This document shows, piece after piece, positions 8,446 to 16,616 of a stretch of 64,000 nt of DNA. The stretch covers positions 1 through 64,000 of the forward strand of contig NZ_JAFBER010000001.1 in NCBI RefSeq assembly GCF_016908855.1. Direction: 5' to 3'. The notes beneath the pieces were generated by a model that was not told the DNA's origin, ran no database searches, and worked only from the letters and a program-made list of their open reading frames with translations. The stretch comes from Scopulibacillus daqui. Its GTDB lineage: Bacteria; Bacillota; Bacilli; Bacillales; Sporolactobacillaceae. The translations under genes were made by a program, and so were the position numbers. How positions within the stretch are numbered: position 1 is the first letter of the stretch; every line of letters starts with the position of its first letter.

Positions 8446-8473
8446 CTCATCTCTCCTCATCTCATCTCGTCTT
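8446..8473 (-). promoter_or_regulatory. TRAP-binding site over the trpP ribosome binding site
   Basis: Read on the trpP mRNA, five GAG triplets occur exactly every 5 nt (8468-66, 8463-61, 8458-56, 8453-51, 8448-46), preceded in phase by an AAG (8473-71). Two-nucleotide spacers are the hallmark of (G/U)AG repeats bound by the 11-subunit TRAP ring. The repeats include the Shine-Dalgarno AGGAG and end 2 nt before the ATG, so bound TRAP would block translation, as known for trpP of B. subtilis. Confidence 0.88.
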
Positions 8474-8591
8474 AACCTCCAATAATACCCTGTGGTTTAT
8501 TGCAAGGTTAGGCCGTTTTTGAAAATCTATCTTTAGTTAAATATAATATACTATAAAACGGTTAAGCTGAAAAGCTGACTGCTATGGCAGA

Positions 8592-9029
8592 TTATGCCCC
8601 TTTAATAGCATTGGCAATTTTGTCAGCTATGTCTTGGCGGTCCTGCTCGCTGTATTCACTTTCGTGTGAATGCCAAACGGCGCCGAAACCATCGCCTTTT
8701 CCGTAACGAGGCAAGATATGTATATGGTAATGGAAGACCGTTTGGCCAGCGAATTCGCCGTTGTTATTCAGCAAATTCATGCCGATTGGGTTAAAAGCAT
8801 CTTTAATGCCTTGGGCGATTTGCGGGACAACTGAAAACAATTTTGCGGCAGTTTCTGATTTTAAGCTGAATATATCTTGCTGGTGATCCTTTGGAATAAC
8901 AAGCGTATGTCCTTTTGTATTCTGGCTGATATCTAGGAAAGCTAAGACATCATCATTTTCAAACACTTTTGCGCTTGGAATTTCTCCTTTAATGATTTTG
9001 CAAAAAATACAATTTGGATCGTGGGCCAT
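8592..9029 (-). CDS. hit: HIT-family nucleotide-binding protein Hit
   Basis: A 145-residue histidine-triad protein, probably a nucleoside phosphoramidate or dinucleotide hydrolase of the Hint type. It carries an N-terminal CIFCKIIKGEIPS metal/nucleotide motif and the triad HYHIHILPRYG (~residues 99-109), whose central His is the nucleophile. ATG 9029 follows AAAGGATGAATCACT. It is divergent from ecsA with about 255 bp between, the same arrangement as in B. subtilis. Confidence 0.95.
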   Translation of the reverse strand: MAHDPNCIFCKIIKGEIPSAKVFENDDVLAFLDISQNTKGHTLVIPKDHQQDIFSLKSETAAKLFSVVPQIAQGIKDAFNPIGMNLLNNNGEFAGQTVFHYHIHILPRYGKGDGFGAVWHSHESEYSEQDRQDIADKIANAIKGA

Positions 9030-9150
9030 AGTGATTCATCCTTTCATTCATCATTTATACGGATTTTTGACTTAATTTATTTTATCATAATAATAAGAAC
9101 GTTCGCATCCTAGTTAGAGACTTGCGGCAATCTTTGATAAACTGAAGATA

Positions 9151-9224
9151 TCGGCTAGTGCCGGCCCTTAAGGCGAAGCCGCTGGCCGGTAGAGGTCTTC
9201 GGGATAAATCACGATCTAAGCCGA
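9151..9224 (+). ncRNA. Candidate structured RNA leader of ecsAB
   Basis: A GC-rich block in an AT-rich spacer folds into a multibranch form. The outer stem TCGGCT (9151-9156) pairs with AGCCGA (9219-9224). Hairpin one pairs GCCGGCC (9160-9166) with GGCCGGT (9184-9190) and holds an inner GGC-GAA-GCC stem-loop. A second weaker hairpin spans 9191-9217. It ends 60 nt before ecsA. I do not match it to a known riboswitch or sRNA family, and no terminator hairpin follows, so a leader or cis-regulatory RNA is more likely than a free sRNA. Confidence 0.45.
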
Positions 9225-9284
9225 ACGGAAAGATATATTTTTGACAGACAGGAAACTTAATCCTTAGGAGAGGAATTATAATAG

Positions 9285-10037
9285 ATGGAAAAAGTATTAG
9301 ATGTCAGTCATTTAAAAGGCGGTTATTCTATTAATCAGCCGGTTCTTCATAATCTTAACTTTCATGTGAATAAAGGTGAATTAGTAGGGCTTGTCGGCTT
9401 AAATGGTGCGGGAAAGAGCACAACCATTAAGCATATTCTTGGATTATTGGAACCTTTCGAGGGTGCCATTCGTGTCAATGGCAAGACGATCAAAGAGGAT
9501 AAAATGTTTTACCGGAGCCAAATGGCATATATTCCGGAAACGCCGGATCTATATGAACAATTAACCTTGAAAGAGCATTTAGAACTTTCGGCGATGGCTT
9601 ATCAAATTGATGAAAAAGATTTTCAGAAACGGATGAACCGATTATTGGAAATGTTTCGGATGGAAAATAAATTGAAATGGTTTCCGGGGCATTTTTCTAA
9701 AGGTATGAAGCAAAAAGTCATGATCATGTGCGCTTTTCTAGTGCAGCCGAATCTCTATGTTGTTGATGAGCCGTTTGTAGGGCTTGATCCGATCGGCATT
9801 CAATCGTTTCTTGATTTAATGAAAGAAATGAAGGAGGACGGTGCGGCCATTTTAATGTCGACGCATATTCTTTCGACCGCTGAACAGTATTGTGATAGGT
9901 TTATTATTCTTCACGATGGGAAAATTGCTATTCAGGGGACGATTGATGAGATTAAGGAAAAATACGGCGATACTCGCGCTTCCCTTCATGATATTTATGT
10001 AGCTGTGGCCAGGGGTGAAACATCATGGATAAGATAG
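9285..10037 (+). CDS. ecsA: ABC transporter ATPase EcsA
   Basis: EcsA is the ATP-binding subunit of the Ecs transporter, needed in Bacilli for protein secretion, competence and processing by intramembrane proteolysis (RasP). The 250-residue protein has Walker A GLNGAGKST (~38-46), the Q-loop region, signature HFSKGMKQKVM, Walker B LYVVDEPFVGLD (~156-167) and the H-loop STHIL. ATG 9285 follows AGGAGAGGAATTATAATAG. Its end overlaps the start of ecsB by 13 bases, implying translational coupling. A structured leader precedes it. Confidence 0.95.
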   Translation: MEKVLDVSHLKGGYSINQPVLHNLNFHVNKGELVGLVGLNGAGKSTTIKHILGLLEPFEGAIRVNGKTIKEDKMFYRSQMAYIPETPDLYEQLTLKEHLELSAMAYQIDEKDFQKRMNRLLEMFRMENKLKWFPGHFSKGMKQKVMIMCAFLVQPNLYVVDEPFVGLDPIGIQSFLDLMKEMKEDGAAILMSTHILSTAEQYCDRFIILHDGKIAIQGTIDEIKEKYGDTRASLHDIYVAVARGETSWIR

Positions 10038-11239
10038 AAGCCCTTTGGAACCGCAGGCGTTCGGAATATTGGAAAATGGCTTCCCGGTATTGGAAACTGA
10101 TAACTATGAACAGCGGTCTGACGTTTGTGCTTTATGTCATATTGATTGTCGGAAGCATTTATTATAAAAAATGGTTGGACACGCTGACGCCTTCTTTCCC
10201 AAGCGCTTTGTTGATTGCTTTGGCTGTGGGTATTTTTGTCATTCGGTCGCCTATAAGAACCTTTATCGAGTCAGCTGATCTTGTATTTCTGCTGCCGCTT
10301 GAAACTCAGTTAGAGATATACTTTAAAAAAAGCCGCCTGTACAGTTTTCAGCTGCAGTGCGTCACGATTATCGTCCTGCTCGTGCTGTTTTCACCGCTTT
10401 ATTTCAGGATGATTAATCACAGCTTCCTCGCATTAGCGGCGTCAGCAATTTTAATTTTTGCAGCGAAGTGGTGGAATATTGACTGTAAGTGGCAGGAGCA
10501 GTATATACCGCAGCCGTTTATGATTAAATTGGTTAGAGCTGTTGTTTCATTTGGTTTTGTTTACGCAGTGGTCAATGGAAGGCTGATTTTCCTTGTGCTT
10601 ATCCTCATATGCGTGATGGCGATAATCTCATTGATATCCCGGCGCCTGGCCAATCAGAGACTTTTAAAATGGGACCGGCTGTTAGAAATGGAGAACAAAC
10701 AGCTCATGATTCTGTATAGATTTGCAAACTTGTTTACGGATGTTCCGCAGCTTAAAGGGAAAGTCAAGCCGCGCTTTTGGTTAAATGCGTTGACCCAATT
10801 TACTTATGGACAGCCGTCTGTTTTTAAAATGTTTTATGCAAAAACATTTATTCGTTCACATGAATACTTTGGAATGTTTATCAGGCTGACAGTGGCCGGC
10901 ATGGTGATTGAGTTATTCTTGACGAATGGGTACAGTACATATTTTATTTTGCTCGCTGTGATGTATATTTCTGCAGTTCAGCTGTTAACGCTTTGGCGCC
11001 ATATAACACCACAAGCGCTGGCTGATTTATATCCGATTCATGAACAGATTAAGCAGCAAAACTACTTGCAAATTTTATTCAGCTTGCTCGTAATCCAAGG
11101 GGTTTTGCTGAGTATTGCTGGAGCTGTTGCTGTCGGTTCTTTCATTTCATTTATCATTTTACTCATATTATCTCTTGCTCTGAATGCTGTTTTCACTTTA
11201 GGTTATGTTCGCGCCAAGATAAAAAGCACACCTGTTTAG
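10025..11239 (+). CDS. ecsB: ABC transporter permease EcsB
   Basis: EcsB is the membrane subunit partnering EcsA. The 404-residue protein (B. subtilis 408) has around eight to ten predicted membrane helices, with a hydrophilic stretch near residues 215-265 (RLLEMENKQLMILYRF, TDVPQLKGKVKPRFW), and matches the EcsB family over its length. The ATG lies inside ecsA. The substrate of Ecs is not settled; mutants fail to activate RasP-dependent sigma factors. The third gene of the usual operon, ecsC, is not next to it but at 61.2 kb. Its stop codon lies within the terminator. Confidence 0.93.
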   Translation: MDKIEALWNRRRSEYWKMASRYWKLITMNSGLTFVLYVILIVGSIYYKKWLDTLTPSFPSALLIALAVGIFVIRSPIRTFIESADLVFLLPLETQLEIYFKKSRLYSFQLQCVTIIVLLVLFSPLYFRMINHSFLALAASAILIFAAKWWNIDCKWQEQYIPQPFMIKLVRAVVSFGFVYAVVNGRLIFLVLILICVMAIISLISRRLANQRLLKWDRLLEMENKQLMILYRFANLFTDVPQLKGKVKPRFWLNALTQFTYGQPSVFKMFYAKTFIRSHEYFGMFIRLTVAGMVIELFLTNGYSTYFILLAVMYISAVQLLTLWRHITPQALADLYPIHEQIKQQNYLQILFSLLVIQGVLLSIAGAVAVGSFISFIILLILSLALNAVFTLGYVRAKIKSTPV

Positions 11240-11250
11240 GTGCGCTTTTT
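11221..11250 (+). terminator. ecsAB terminator
   Basis: AAAAAGCaCACC pairs with GGTGcGCTTTTT (one mismatch), 6-nt loop, ending in a T run; overlaps the last ecsB codons. Confidence 0.75.
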
Positions 11251-11269
11251 TGCTTTATAGGCACGCTTT

Positions 11270-11704
11270 TTAAGAAAAGCGTGGATCATTAAGCAGCCGC
11301 TGCATTTCTTCCATATGTTTTGTTTCATCAGCGATCATATCTTCCAATTTAACAACCAATTCAACCAAACCTAGCTTATCAGCTTGTTCACGGCGCTTTT
11401 TATAGCGTTCGATTGTATCTTTTTCCGCTTTATAAGCTTCCTGAAGCATATCTTTGGCATCAGTAACCGGCTTAACTTCAACTGGTTTCGTAGTCGGCTG
11501 GCCGCCAAGGTTAATAATTTTCTCAGATAAGTATAGCGCGTGGCCTTGTTCATCAGGAATTTCGTTTTCAAATACCGGCTTTAAAATTTGATAATATAAA
11601 CCTTGGACTGCAGATGCGTAATATGTGTATTGGATGGCGGCAGAATATTCCGCAGCCAAATCTTCGTTTAATCCATCGATAAGTTCTTTCATTTCTTGAT
11701 CCAT
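11270..11704 (-). CDS. Ferritin-like diiron-domain protein
   Basis: A 144-residue four-helix protein with the carboxylate/His pattern of the bacterioferritin/ferritin-like superfamily: AAEYSAAIQYTYYAS in helix 1, FENEIPDEQGHALYLSEKI in helix 2, AEKDTIERYKKR in helix 3 and EDMIADETKHMEEM in helix 4. Each E..H or E pair could supply ligands of a diiron site. It is probably an iron storage or oxidative-stress protein in the cytoplasm; the exact substrate is unclear. ATG 11704 follows AAAGGATGAATCATTC. Monocistronic, convergent with ecsB. Confidence 0.8.
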   Translation of the reverse strand: MDQEMKELIDGLNEDLAAEYSAAIQYTYYASAVQGLYYQILKPVFENEIPDEQGHALYLSEKIINLGGQPTTKPVEVKPVTDAKDMLQEAYKAEKDTIERYKKRREQADKLGLVELVVKLEDMIADETKHMEEMQRLLNDPRFS

Positions 11705-11789
11705 GAATGATTCATCCTTTCCAACTATGATCTATTTAATATTTACCCTTACAGCAAAAAGTTAAACCTCTTTTTTAATAGATCGTTTT

Positions 11790-12680
11790 TTAAAATTTCC
11801 CCGCCAGCATTTTTAAATGGTTTGGCAGCGCTCTGATTGTAGCTTCTGCGGGTGTCTTAAGATGCCTTTCACCGTCACAATCTATCAGTTTTTTTGGCGA
11901 TGTTTTTAACGTTAATTGCGGCGTTTGAAAATGGATGATATTTTCGTCTATTGATGCCAACATACCAGTCCTCTTTTTTAAGATGGAAAAAAGGGAAGAT
12001 AAGTTCGCTTCTCTTAGGACTAGTACGTCAAGCATGCCGTCTTGAATATTAACTTCAGGCAAAAAGGGTTTTATCCCTCCTGTAAATGGCCCGTTAGCAA
12101 TAATAATCATTTCTGCTTTTCCCGAATAATAATAGTCGGAACTGGAAATCTCATAGTGAAAAGTGTCATTTTCTTTTATATTTTGTATCGTGCTTAAGTA
12201 ATAAGAAAGACGTCCGAACGTTGATTTAATATCTTCTTCAATTTGACTGGATACCGCGGTGATAAGGCCGATTCCCCAAAAATTAAGGAAATATTGGCAG
12301 CCGTCAAAGCCAACGTCAATATCTTGAATGTTTTGTTGAACGATCTGTTCGGCAGCCTTTGCTGGATTTTGGCTCATGCCTAAAGCCCGCGAAAAGTCAT
12401 TGCAGGTGCCTCCCGGAATAATCGCAAATGCGGGACGGTCATTTAAAGGCGAAAGGCCGTTTAACACTTCATAAACTGTGCCGTCTCCTCCGGCGGCAAT
12501 GATGACATCTGAACTATTTGCCAGTTTTTTGGCATATGATGTGCCGTCTCCTTTCTTTCGGGTTTCATAGAAAGAGACTTGTTTGAAACCGTCTGAAAGA
12601 ATATTTTTTATACTGTCCAAATGATTTTTGATTTTTTTCTGGCCTGCATTTGGGTTAACGATGACGGAAACTTTATCCAT
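11790..12680 (-). CDS. Diacylglycerol/lipid kinase family protein (YegS/BmrU type)
   Basis: A 296-residue enzyme of the DAGK-catalytic superfamily that phosphorylates a lipid such as diacylglycerol. Visible motifs are VIVNPNAGQKK at the N-terminus, the nucleotide-binding AAGGDGTVYEVLNGL, and IPGGTCNDFSRALGM, followed by the C-terminal beta domain with DGMLDVLVL and LIDCDGE. ATG 12680 was preferred (GAGAGGAAGTTGTCT upstream) to the longer frame, whose extra residues (NKRVKNNKTGK) look non-conserved. The specific paralogue (DgkB, YtlR or BmrU-like) cannot be fixed. Confidence 0.85.
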   Translation of the reverse strand: MDKVSVIVNPNAGQKKIKNHLDSIKNILSDGFKQVSFYETRKKGDGTSYAKKLANSSDVIIAAGGDGTVYEVLNGLSPLNDRPAFAIIPGGTCNDFSRALGMSQNPAKAAEQIVQQNIQDIDVGFDGCQYFLNFWGIGLITAVSSQIEEDIKSTFGRLSYYLSTIQNIKENDTFHYEISSSDYYYSGKAEMIIIANGPFTGGIKPFLPEVNIQDGMLDVLVLREANLSSLFSILKKRTGMLASIDENIIHFQTPQLTLKTSPKKLIDCDGERHLKTPAEATIRALPNHLKMLAGKF

Positions 12681-12839
12681 AGACAACTTCCTCTCGTACT
12701 GCATGATGATGATTATTTTCCCTGTTTTATTATTTTTTACACGTTTGTTTGGCATGCATTGAGAAGATGTACAGGACTGAGAAATAAGAATGGCCAGTTA
12801 AAAGGATGCTATTCAGAAAGGCGCTTAATAATCTGTCCC

Positions 12840-14231
12840 TTATACAAGAAACATAGCGACAATGGTTGTCACTGCCAATCCAAATAATACGGGAATAAGG
12901 TTTCTCCTCGCTAATTCAAAGGCATCAACACGACAGATGGCTGCTGCCGGAATGAGTGCCCAAGGGATAATTGTACCGCCGCCGACCCAAATGGCAGCAA
13001 TTTGCCCCATTGCTGTTAATGTTGCTATGCCATGCCCGAGAGCGCCGGCAAATAAGTGAGCGACTGAACCGGCAAGTGAAATGCCTGAGAAGCCTGATCC
13101 ATCAAGTCCAGTAATCGCACCGACAATCGTTAATGTCCCGGAAGCGATTTCACTGTTAACTGGAACTGTATGAGCTAAAGCGCTGCCGAGATCATTGACT
13201 ATACCCATCGAATGGGGGAGACTTTGCCCAAATACAGCCTTAAATCCATCGCCGCCAATATAGAAGAAGGCCGCAATAGGGATCACTGGACCAAAAACTT
13301 TGAATCCAAATTGAAGCCCCTCAATAAAATAAGAGGTTATTTTTTCTAGCCCGTCATTTTTATAAGCATTGATTGATATCATCATAAGCAGGAATATAAT
13401 AGTGCCGCCGATCAAAGCTGTGGCATCACTGCCTTCCAGATGAAAAGCGATCATTCCCGCAACATCAAGCATTAATAGAATGGGTATAAGGACAGCAAAG
13501 AAAATTCGGCTATGATTGGCTAATAATTGCTGATTTGCCGTTTTTCCATTTGCTTTTTCAATATCAGATTGACTGACAACGATCCGGCCAAGCCGCATAT
13601 CGCGTTTGAGCAAGAAAAAGGCGGTCACTGTTGTTACCGCTCCCATTACAATAACAAGGGGGACGCTTGCTTTCATGACCTCAGATACGGGGATACCGGC
13701 GGCGTCGGCTGTTAATTTAGGCGCACCCTGAATAATATAATCCCCGGAGAGGGCAATGCCGTGGCCGAAGAGGTTCATAGCAATAGCCGCTCCTATGGCG
13801 GGAAGGCCGGCGCGTGCAGCAGCCGGAAGCAATACAACACCTAATAAAGCAATAGCAGGCGAAGGCCAAAAGAAAAAGGAAACAGTCATCATCACAAGGC
13901 CAGTAATCCAGAAAGCCAGTGTTGGATTTTTGATCAATTTGGTAAACGGCGCTATCATGACATCATTAATCCCTGTTTTCGTCATAACATGACTTAGTGC
14001 GACAATAATTGATATTACTAAAATGGTGCTTAATAACTGTGTGATCGCATATATGAGACTGTTAAAAACACTGCTGACAGCTGTTGTAAAAGAAGATGTT
14101 GCTATCAATCCGATAATAAAAATACCTAATATACAAATAAGGGTCGTATCGCGTTTGAAAATCATAAACCCGATAATGAATAAGATAAACACCACATAAA
14201 CCCAATGAACAGCTGATAACTCAATGCCCAT
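12840..14231 (-). CDS. yhfA: YhfA-like integral membrane permease
   Basis: The 463-residue protein has about twelve hydrophobic helices and the layout of ion-transporter-superfamily carriers, with repeated loops FFWPSPAIALLGVVLLPAA and SGISLAGSVAHLFAGALGHG near the two halves. Length equals B. subtilis YhfA (463), and its location between ecsAB and pbpF is the same. Substrate unknown; a carboxylate or amino acid is plausible. ATG 14231 is preceded by a GGGGGCTGAGC stretch acting as a moderate binding site. Transcribed away from the riboswitch-controlled terC gene. Confidence 0.75.
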   Translation of the reverse strand: MGIELSAVHWVYVVFILFIIGFMIFKRDTTLICILGIFIIGLIATSSFTTAVSSVFNSLIYAITQLLSTILVISIIVALSHVMTKTGINDVMIAPFTKLIKNPTLAFWITGLVMMTVSFFFWPSPAIALLGVVLLPAAARAGLPAIGAAIAMNLFGHGIALSGDYIIQGAPKLTADAAGIPVSEVMKASVPLVIVMGAVTTVTAFFLLKRDMRLGRIVVSQSDIEKANGKTANQQLLANHSRIFFAVLIPILLMLDVAGMIAFHLEGSDATALIGGTIIFLLMMISINAYKNDGLEKITSYFIEGLQFGFKVFGPVIPIAAFFYIGGDGFKAVFGQSLPHSMGIVNDLGSALAHTVPVNSEIASGTLTIVGAITGLDGSGFSGISLAGSVAHLFAGALGHGIATLTAMGQIAAIWVGGGTIIPWALIPAAAICRVDAFELARRNLIPVLFGLAVTTIVAMFLV

Positions 14232-14400
14232 ACGCTCAGCCCCCTGTGATGCTTTAAGTTTATGTCAATAAATTATGCGATTGCCTAAATGAGCGTGATA
14301 ATCGCCTAATGATATTAGGGGAGTTTTATGAAATAAAATGTCTCATATTTCCGGGGAAATGATGATAATCTGTCGGAAATAAAAATATCTTTGTTAAGCG

Positions 14401-14429
14401 TTGACAAATGGGCGCTTATTAATTATGAT
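14401..14429 (+). promoter_or_regulatory. SigA promoter of the riboswitch-terC transcript
   Basis: Consensus TTGACA (14401-14406), 17-bp spacer, TATGAT (14424-14429); predicted start near 14437, just before the aptamer. Confidence 0.85.
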
Positions 14430-14436
14430 TATTCTA

Positions 14437-14617
14437 AATAGAATAGCTTCTCAAAGGGGAGTAGCTGTACAACTTAGGTCGTCAATTCGGGATGTTATCC
14501 TCGGCCTTTGTTGGCAACGGACGTTGTTAGCAAGACCTTTGCCATGCCTATATGGTAAAGGTTTTTATATTTTTTAAGGAAAACAGCCTTTACCATGCGG
14601 TAGGGGCTGTTTTTTTT
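14437..14617 (+). promoter_or_regulatory. yybP-ykoY manganese riboswitch with transcription terminator
   Basis: The aptamer carries the conserved AAAGGGGAGTAGC start and a P1 stem made by CAAAGG (14452-14457) with CCTTTG (14536-14541). Then ATGGTAAAGG (14552-14561) can pair with CCTTTGCCAT (14536-14545), a hairpin followed by T runs, or with CCTTTACCAT (14587-14596). The latter pairing disrupts the second terminator (stem 14581-14594 with 14599-14612, then T8). Mn2+ binding, by holding P1, would free ATGGTAAAGG and switch transcription on, as known for this class. Confidence 0.9.
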
Positions 14618-14684
14618 ACTGTCAGTTTATCTTTTTAAGATTTTGCACCGCCATTTTTATTTTGATAAACAAAGGAGATGTAAA

Positions 14685-15371
14685 ATGGAATTTTTAATGT
14701 CAATTGATTTTTGGACGGGATTGTTGCTGATTGTCGGCATTGATTTAATTCTTGCAGGAGATAATGCGATTGTTATTGCCTTAGCAGCGAGACGTGTACC
14801 GAAAAATCAGCAAAAGAAAGCCATTTTGTGGGGAAGTATGGGCGCTGTTGCTGTTCGGGCTTTAGCTACCTTAGTTGTTGTCTGGCTGTTAAAAGTGCCT
14901 GGACTGCATTTCATCGGCGGTTTGCTATTAGTTTGGATCGCTTATAAGCTGTTAGCAGACGACAAAGATCATAGTCATATAAAAGCAGAAAACAGTTTAT
15001 TAGGCGCGGTTCGAACGATCATCATTGCCGATGCGCTAATGGGGCTTGATAATGTGTTGGCAGTGGCCGGTGCCGCTCACGGCAGCTATTTGTTAGTCAT
15101 TTTAGGGCTCATTATAAGTGTGCCAATGATCATGGGAGGCAGCACAATTTTTCTTAAATTAATGAATCGGTATTCTTGGATTATTTATGCAGGATCAGCT
15201 ATCCTTGCTTTTACCGCCGGCAAGATGTTGACGAGCGAACCGCTTATCGATCAATTTTTTAGCGATTTGCCGCTAATGAAATGGATTCTTATTATAATTA
15301 TGATCATTGCGGTGCTTTTGTTAGGAAAAAGAACCAATGATAAGGTCAAACGATATCGTCAAACCGCTTAA
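14685..15371 (+). CDS. ykoY: TerC/YkoY-family manganese exporter
   Basis: A 228-residue TerC-family membrane protein with about seven helices. The two inverted halves carry the family's acidic motifs LILAGDNAIVIALAARR (~residues 19-35) and DALMGLDNVLAVAGAAHG. TerC proteins under yybP-ykoY riboswitches export Mn2+ and help load secreted metalloproteins. ATG 14685 follows AAAGGAGATGTAAA; the longer upstream frame would start inside the leader without a binding site. Expression should rise with cytosolic Mn2+ through the riboswitch. A large hairpin follows. Confidence 0.92.
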   Translation: MEFLMSIDFWTGLLLIVGIDLILAGDNAIVIALAARRVPKNQQKKAILWGSMGAVAVRALATLVVVWLLKVPGLHFIGGLLLVWIAYKLLADDKDHSHIKAENSLLGAVRTIIIADALMGLDNVLAVAGAAHGSYLLVILGLIISVPMIMGGSTIFLKLMNRYSWIIYAGSAILAFTAGKMLTSEPLIDQFFSDLPLMKWILIIIMIIAVLLLGKRTNDKVKRYRQTA

Positions 15372-15423
15372 GTGAATGCCGAAAAGTGAATCATAAACCT
15401 TAAACATCTGTCTCAAAAAAGCC

Positions 15424-15461
15424 AAGCAGATAAAAAGATCTTTCTCTTTTTATCTGCTTGA
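15424..15461. terminator. Hairpin downstream of terC
   Basis: A 16-bp perfect stem (15424-15439 with 15446-15461, 6-nt loop) lies between convergent genes. No strong T tract follows, so termination efficiency is uncertain. Confidence 0.65.
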
Positions 15462-15524
15462 ACTATTCTGAGAACCAAAAGGTTATTCAGTTACCAATCT
15501 TATGCTGCAGTAGTTCCTGATCAA

Positions 15525-16265
15525 TTACTTCCTCACTTGAATTAATGGCCAAATAAGCGCTTTTTTGCGCGAAGCATAATGAAATACCGGCTTATCATCA
15601 GGCAATGTGATTCCTTGTGAAGAAACGAGTGTATTCGTTAAAATTTCCCCTTCGGCTTTTTGCAGTTCCCACTTTTCATGATGAATATCGCATCGGTACA
15701 GTTTATTTCTATATGTCGTATAGAAGCAGTACCGCTCCGTCAGCCATTCATCCAGTGAGCCTTTTTCCGATTTGTAAGTTGTATGATCTGAAGAAAATGA
15801 TCCCTCAAACTCGCCATCTAAACGATTTGTATCTTGACGGCTGCTTTTATAAGTGATGATGCCATTCTTTTTAGCGACATCTATTTTTGAAAAAAAATAA
15901 GGCAGCCGGGCAGCTGTTCGCGCAGCAACAGATGCCATCCAATGACCTGCATCAAGGCTGAAAAAGTAAACACCCGGTTTATTATTATATGTAACGTAAG
16001 TCCGGACATTGATTTCAGGGAATGCGCTGGAAAAAGGAATTGAGAATATGTCTCTAACTTTGAAATCTGTAATATGAAAGGGGACGATGCCGATCCATGC
16101 CCGTCCGTTAAATGTGTCAATGTATAATGGCTTTGGCACTTTATCTCTTATATCATCGAAATCTACTGGCCAGTGGATAAAAAACACATCATTCCATGTT
16201 TGCGTCATTATCCAAGGGCGAATGGGCAAAGGGTACGGCCGGTGGTTGGTTTGCATTTTCATCAT
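15525..16265 (-). CDS. yqjF: YqjF-family protein (DUF2071)
   Basis: A cytoplasmic protein of about 246 residues matching the DUF2071/YqjF family over its length: RPWIMTQTWNDVFFIHWPVD at the start, AWIGIVPFHITDFKVRDIF, FPEINVRTYVTY, GVYFFSLDAGHWMASVAART and a C-terminal HYASRKKALIWPLI. No enzymatic activity is established. Start taken at ATG 16265 (GAGGTTACAA upstream); another ATG lies 6 nt downstream and a longer frame begins at 16286, so the first residues are uncertain. Confidence 0.85.
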   Translation of the reverse strand: MMKMQTNHRPYPLPIRPWIMTQTWNDVFFIHWPVDFDDIRDKVPKPLYIDTFNGRAWIGIVPFHITDFKVRDIFSIPFSSAFPEINVRTYVTYNNKPGVYFFSLDAGHWMASVAARTAARLPYFFSKIDVAKKNGIITYKSSRQDTNRLDGEFEGSFSSDHTTYKSEKGSLDEWLTERYCFYTTYRNKLYRCDIHHEKWELQKAEGEILTNTLVSSQGITLPDDKPVFHYASRKKALIWPLIQVRK

Positions 16266-16413
16266 TTGTAACCTCAAAATAGCCATTTTTCTTTAAAAAA
16301 GAACCAAAAAACACAAAATTTTGGCTCCTCAATAATATATTGTCTGCACTAAAAAAGCGATAGTATATGTCGAATATAAAAGGGAGCGTTTGACGCACCC
16401 CCGGCGTTTTTTA

Positions 16414-16485
16414 CTGGGATAGCAGGATTCGAACCTGCGCATAACGGAGTCAAAGTCCGTTGCCTTACCGCTTGGCTATATCCCA
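16414..16485 (-). tRNA. tRNA-Gln (anticodon UUG)
   Basis: The minus strand folds as a 72-nt tRNA. The 7-bp acceptor stem TGGGATA/TATCCCA, D arm AGCCAAGCGGTAAGGC, anticodon stem ACGGA/TCCGT with loop CTTTGAC (anticodon TTG), and T arm GCAGGTTCGAATCCTGC are all present. The discriminator base is G. CCA is not encoded. It stands alone between yqjF and pbpF. Confidence 0.97.
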
Positions 16486-16488
16486 TCG

Positions 16489-16517
16489 TTGACATTTTTA
16501 AGATAGCCGCGTTAATA
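16489..16517 (+). promoter_or_regulatory. Candidate SigA promoter of pbpF
   Basis: TTGACA (16489-16494), 17-bp spacer, TTAATA (16512-16517), about 100 bp upstream of pbpF and back to back with the tRNA 5' end. Confidence 0.55.
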
Positions 16518-16616
16518 ATAAATTATACGTCAAAATTCGATTGGATTTAAATTCATGTTTTGGAGACTATTGAAGAAAATAAAGGAAATAGATCGTTTTT
16601 TTAGGGAGGTGAAGGT

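Noticed and set aside
9099-9106. GAACGTTC resembling a LexA/DinR box near hit
   Set aside because: The Bacillus LexA site needs GAAC-N4-GTTC; here the half-sites touch without a spacer.
9151-9224. tRNA-like fold in the hit-ecsA gap
   Set aside because: No TTCGA T-loop, no anticodon-arm geometry and no CCA-compatible acceptor end; listed as a generic structured leader instead.
9241-9269. TTGACA as an ecsA promoter
   Set aside because: 17 bp downstream is TTAGGA, a poor -10, and it would place the start inside the ribosome binding site.
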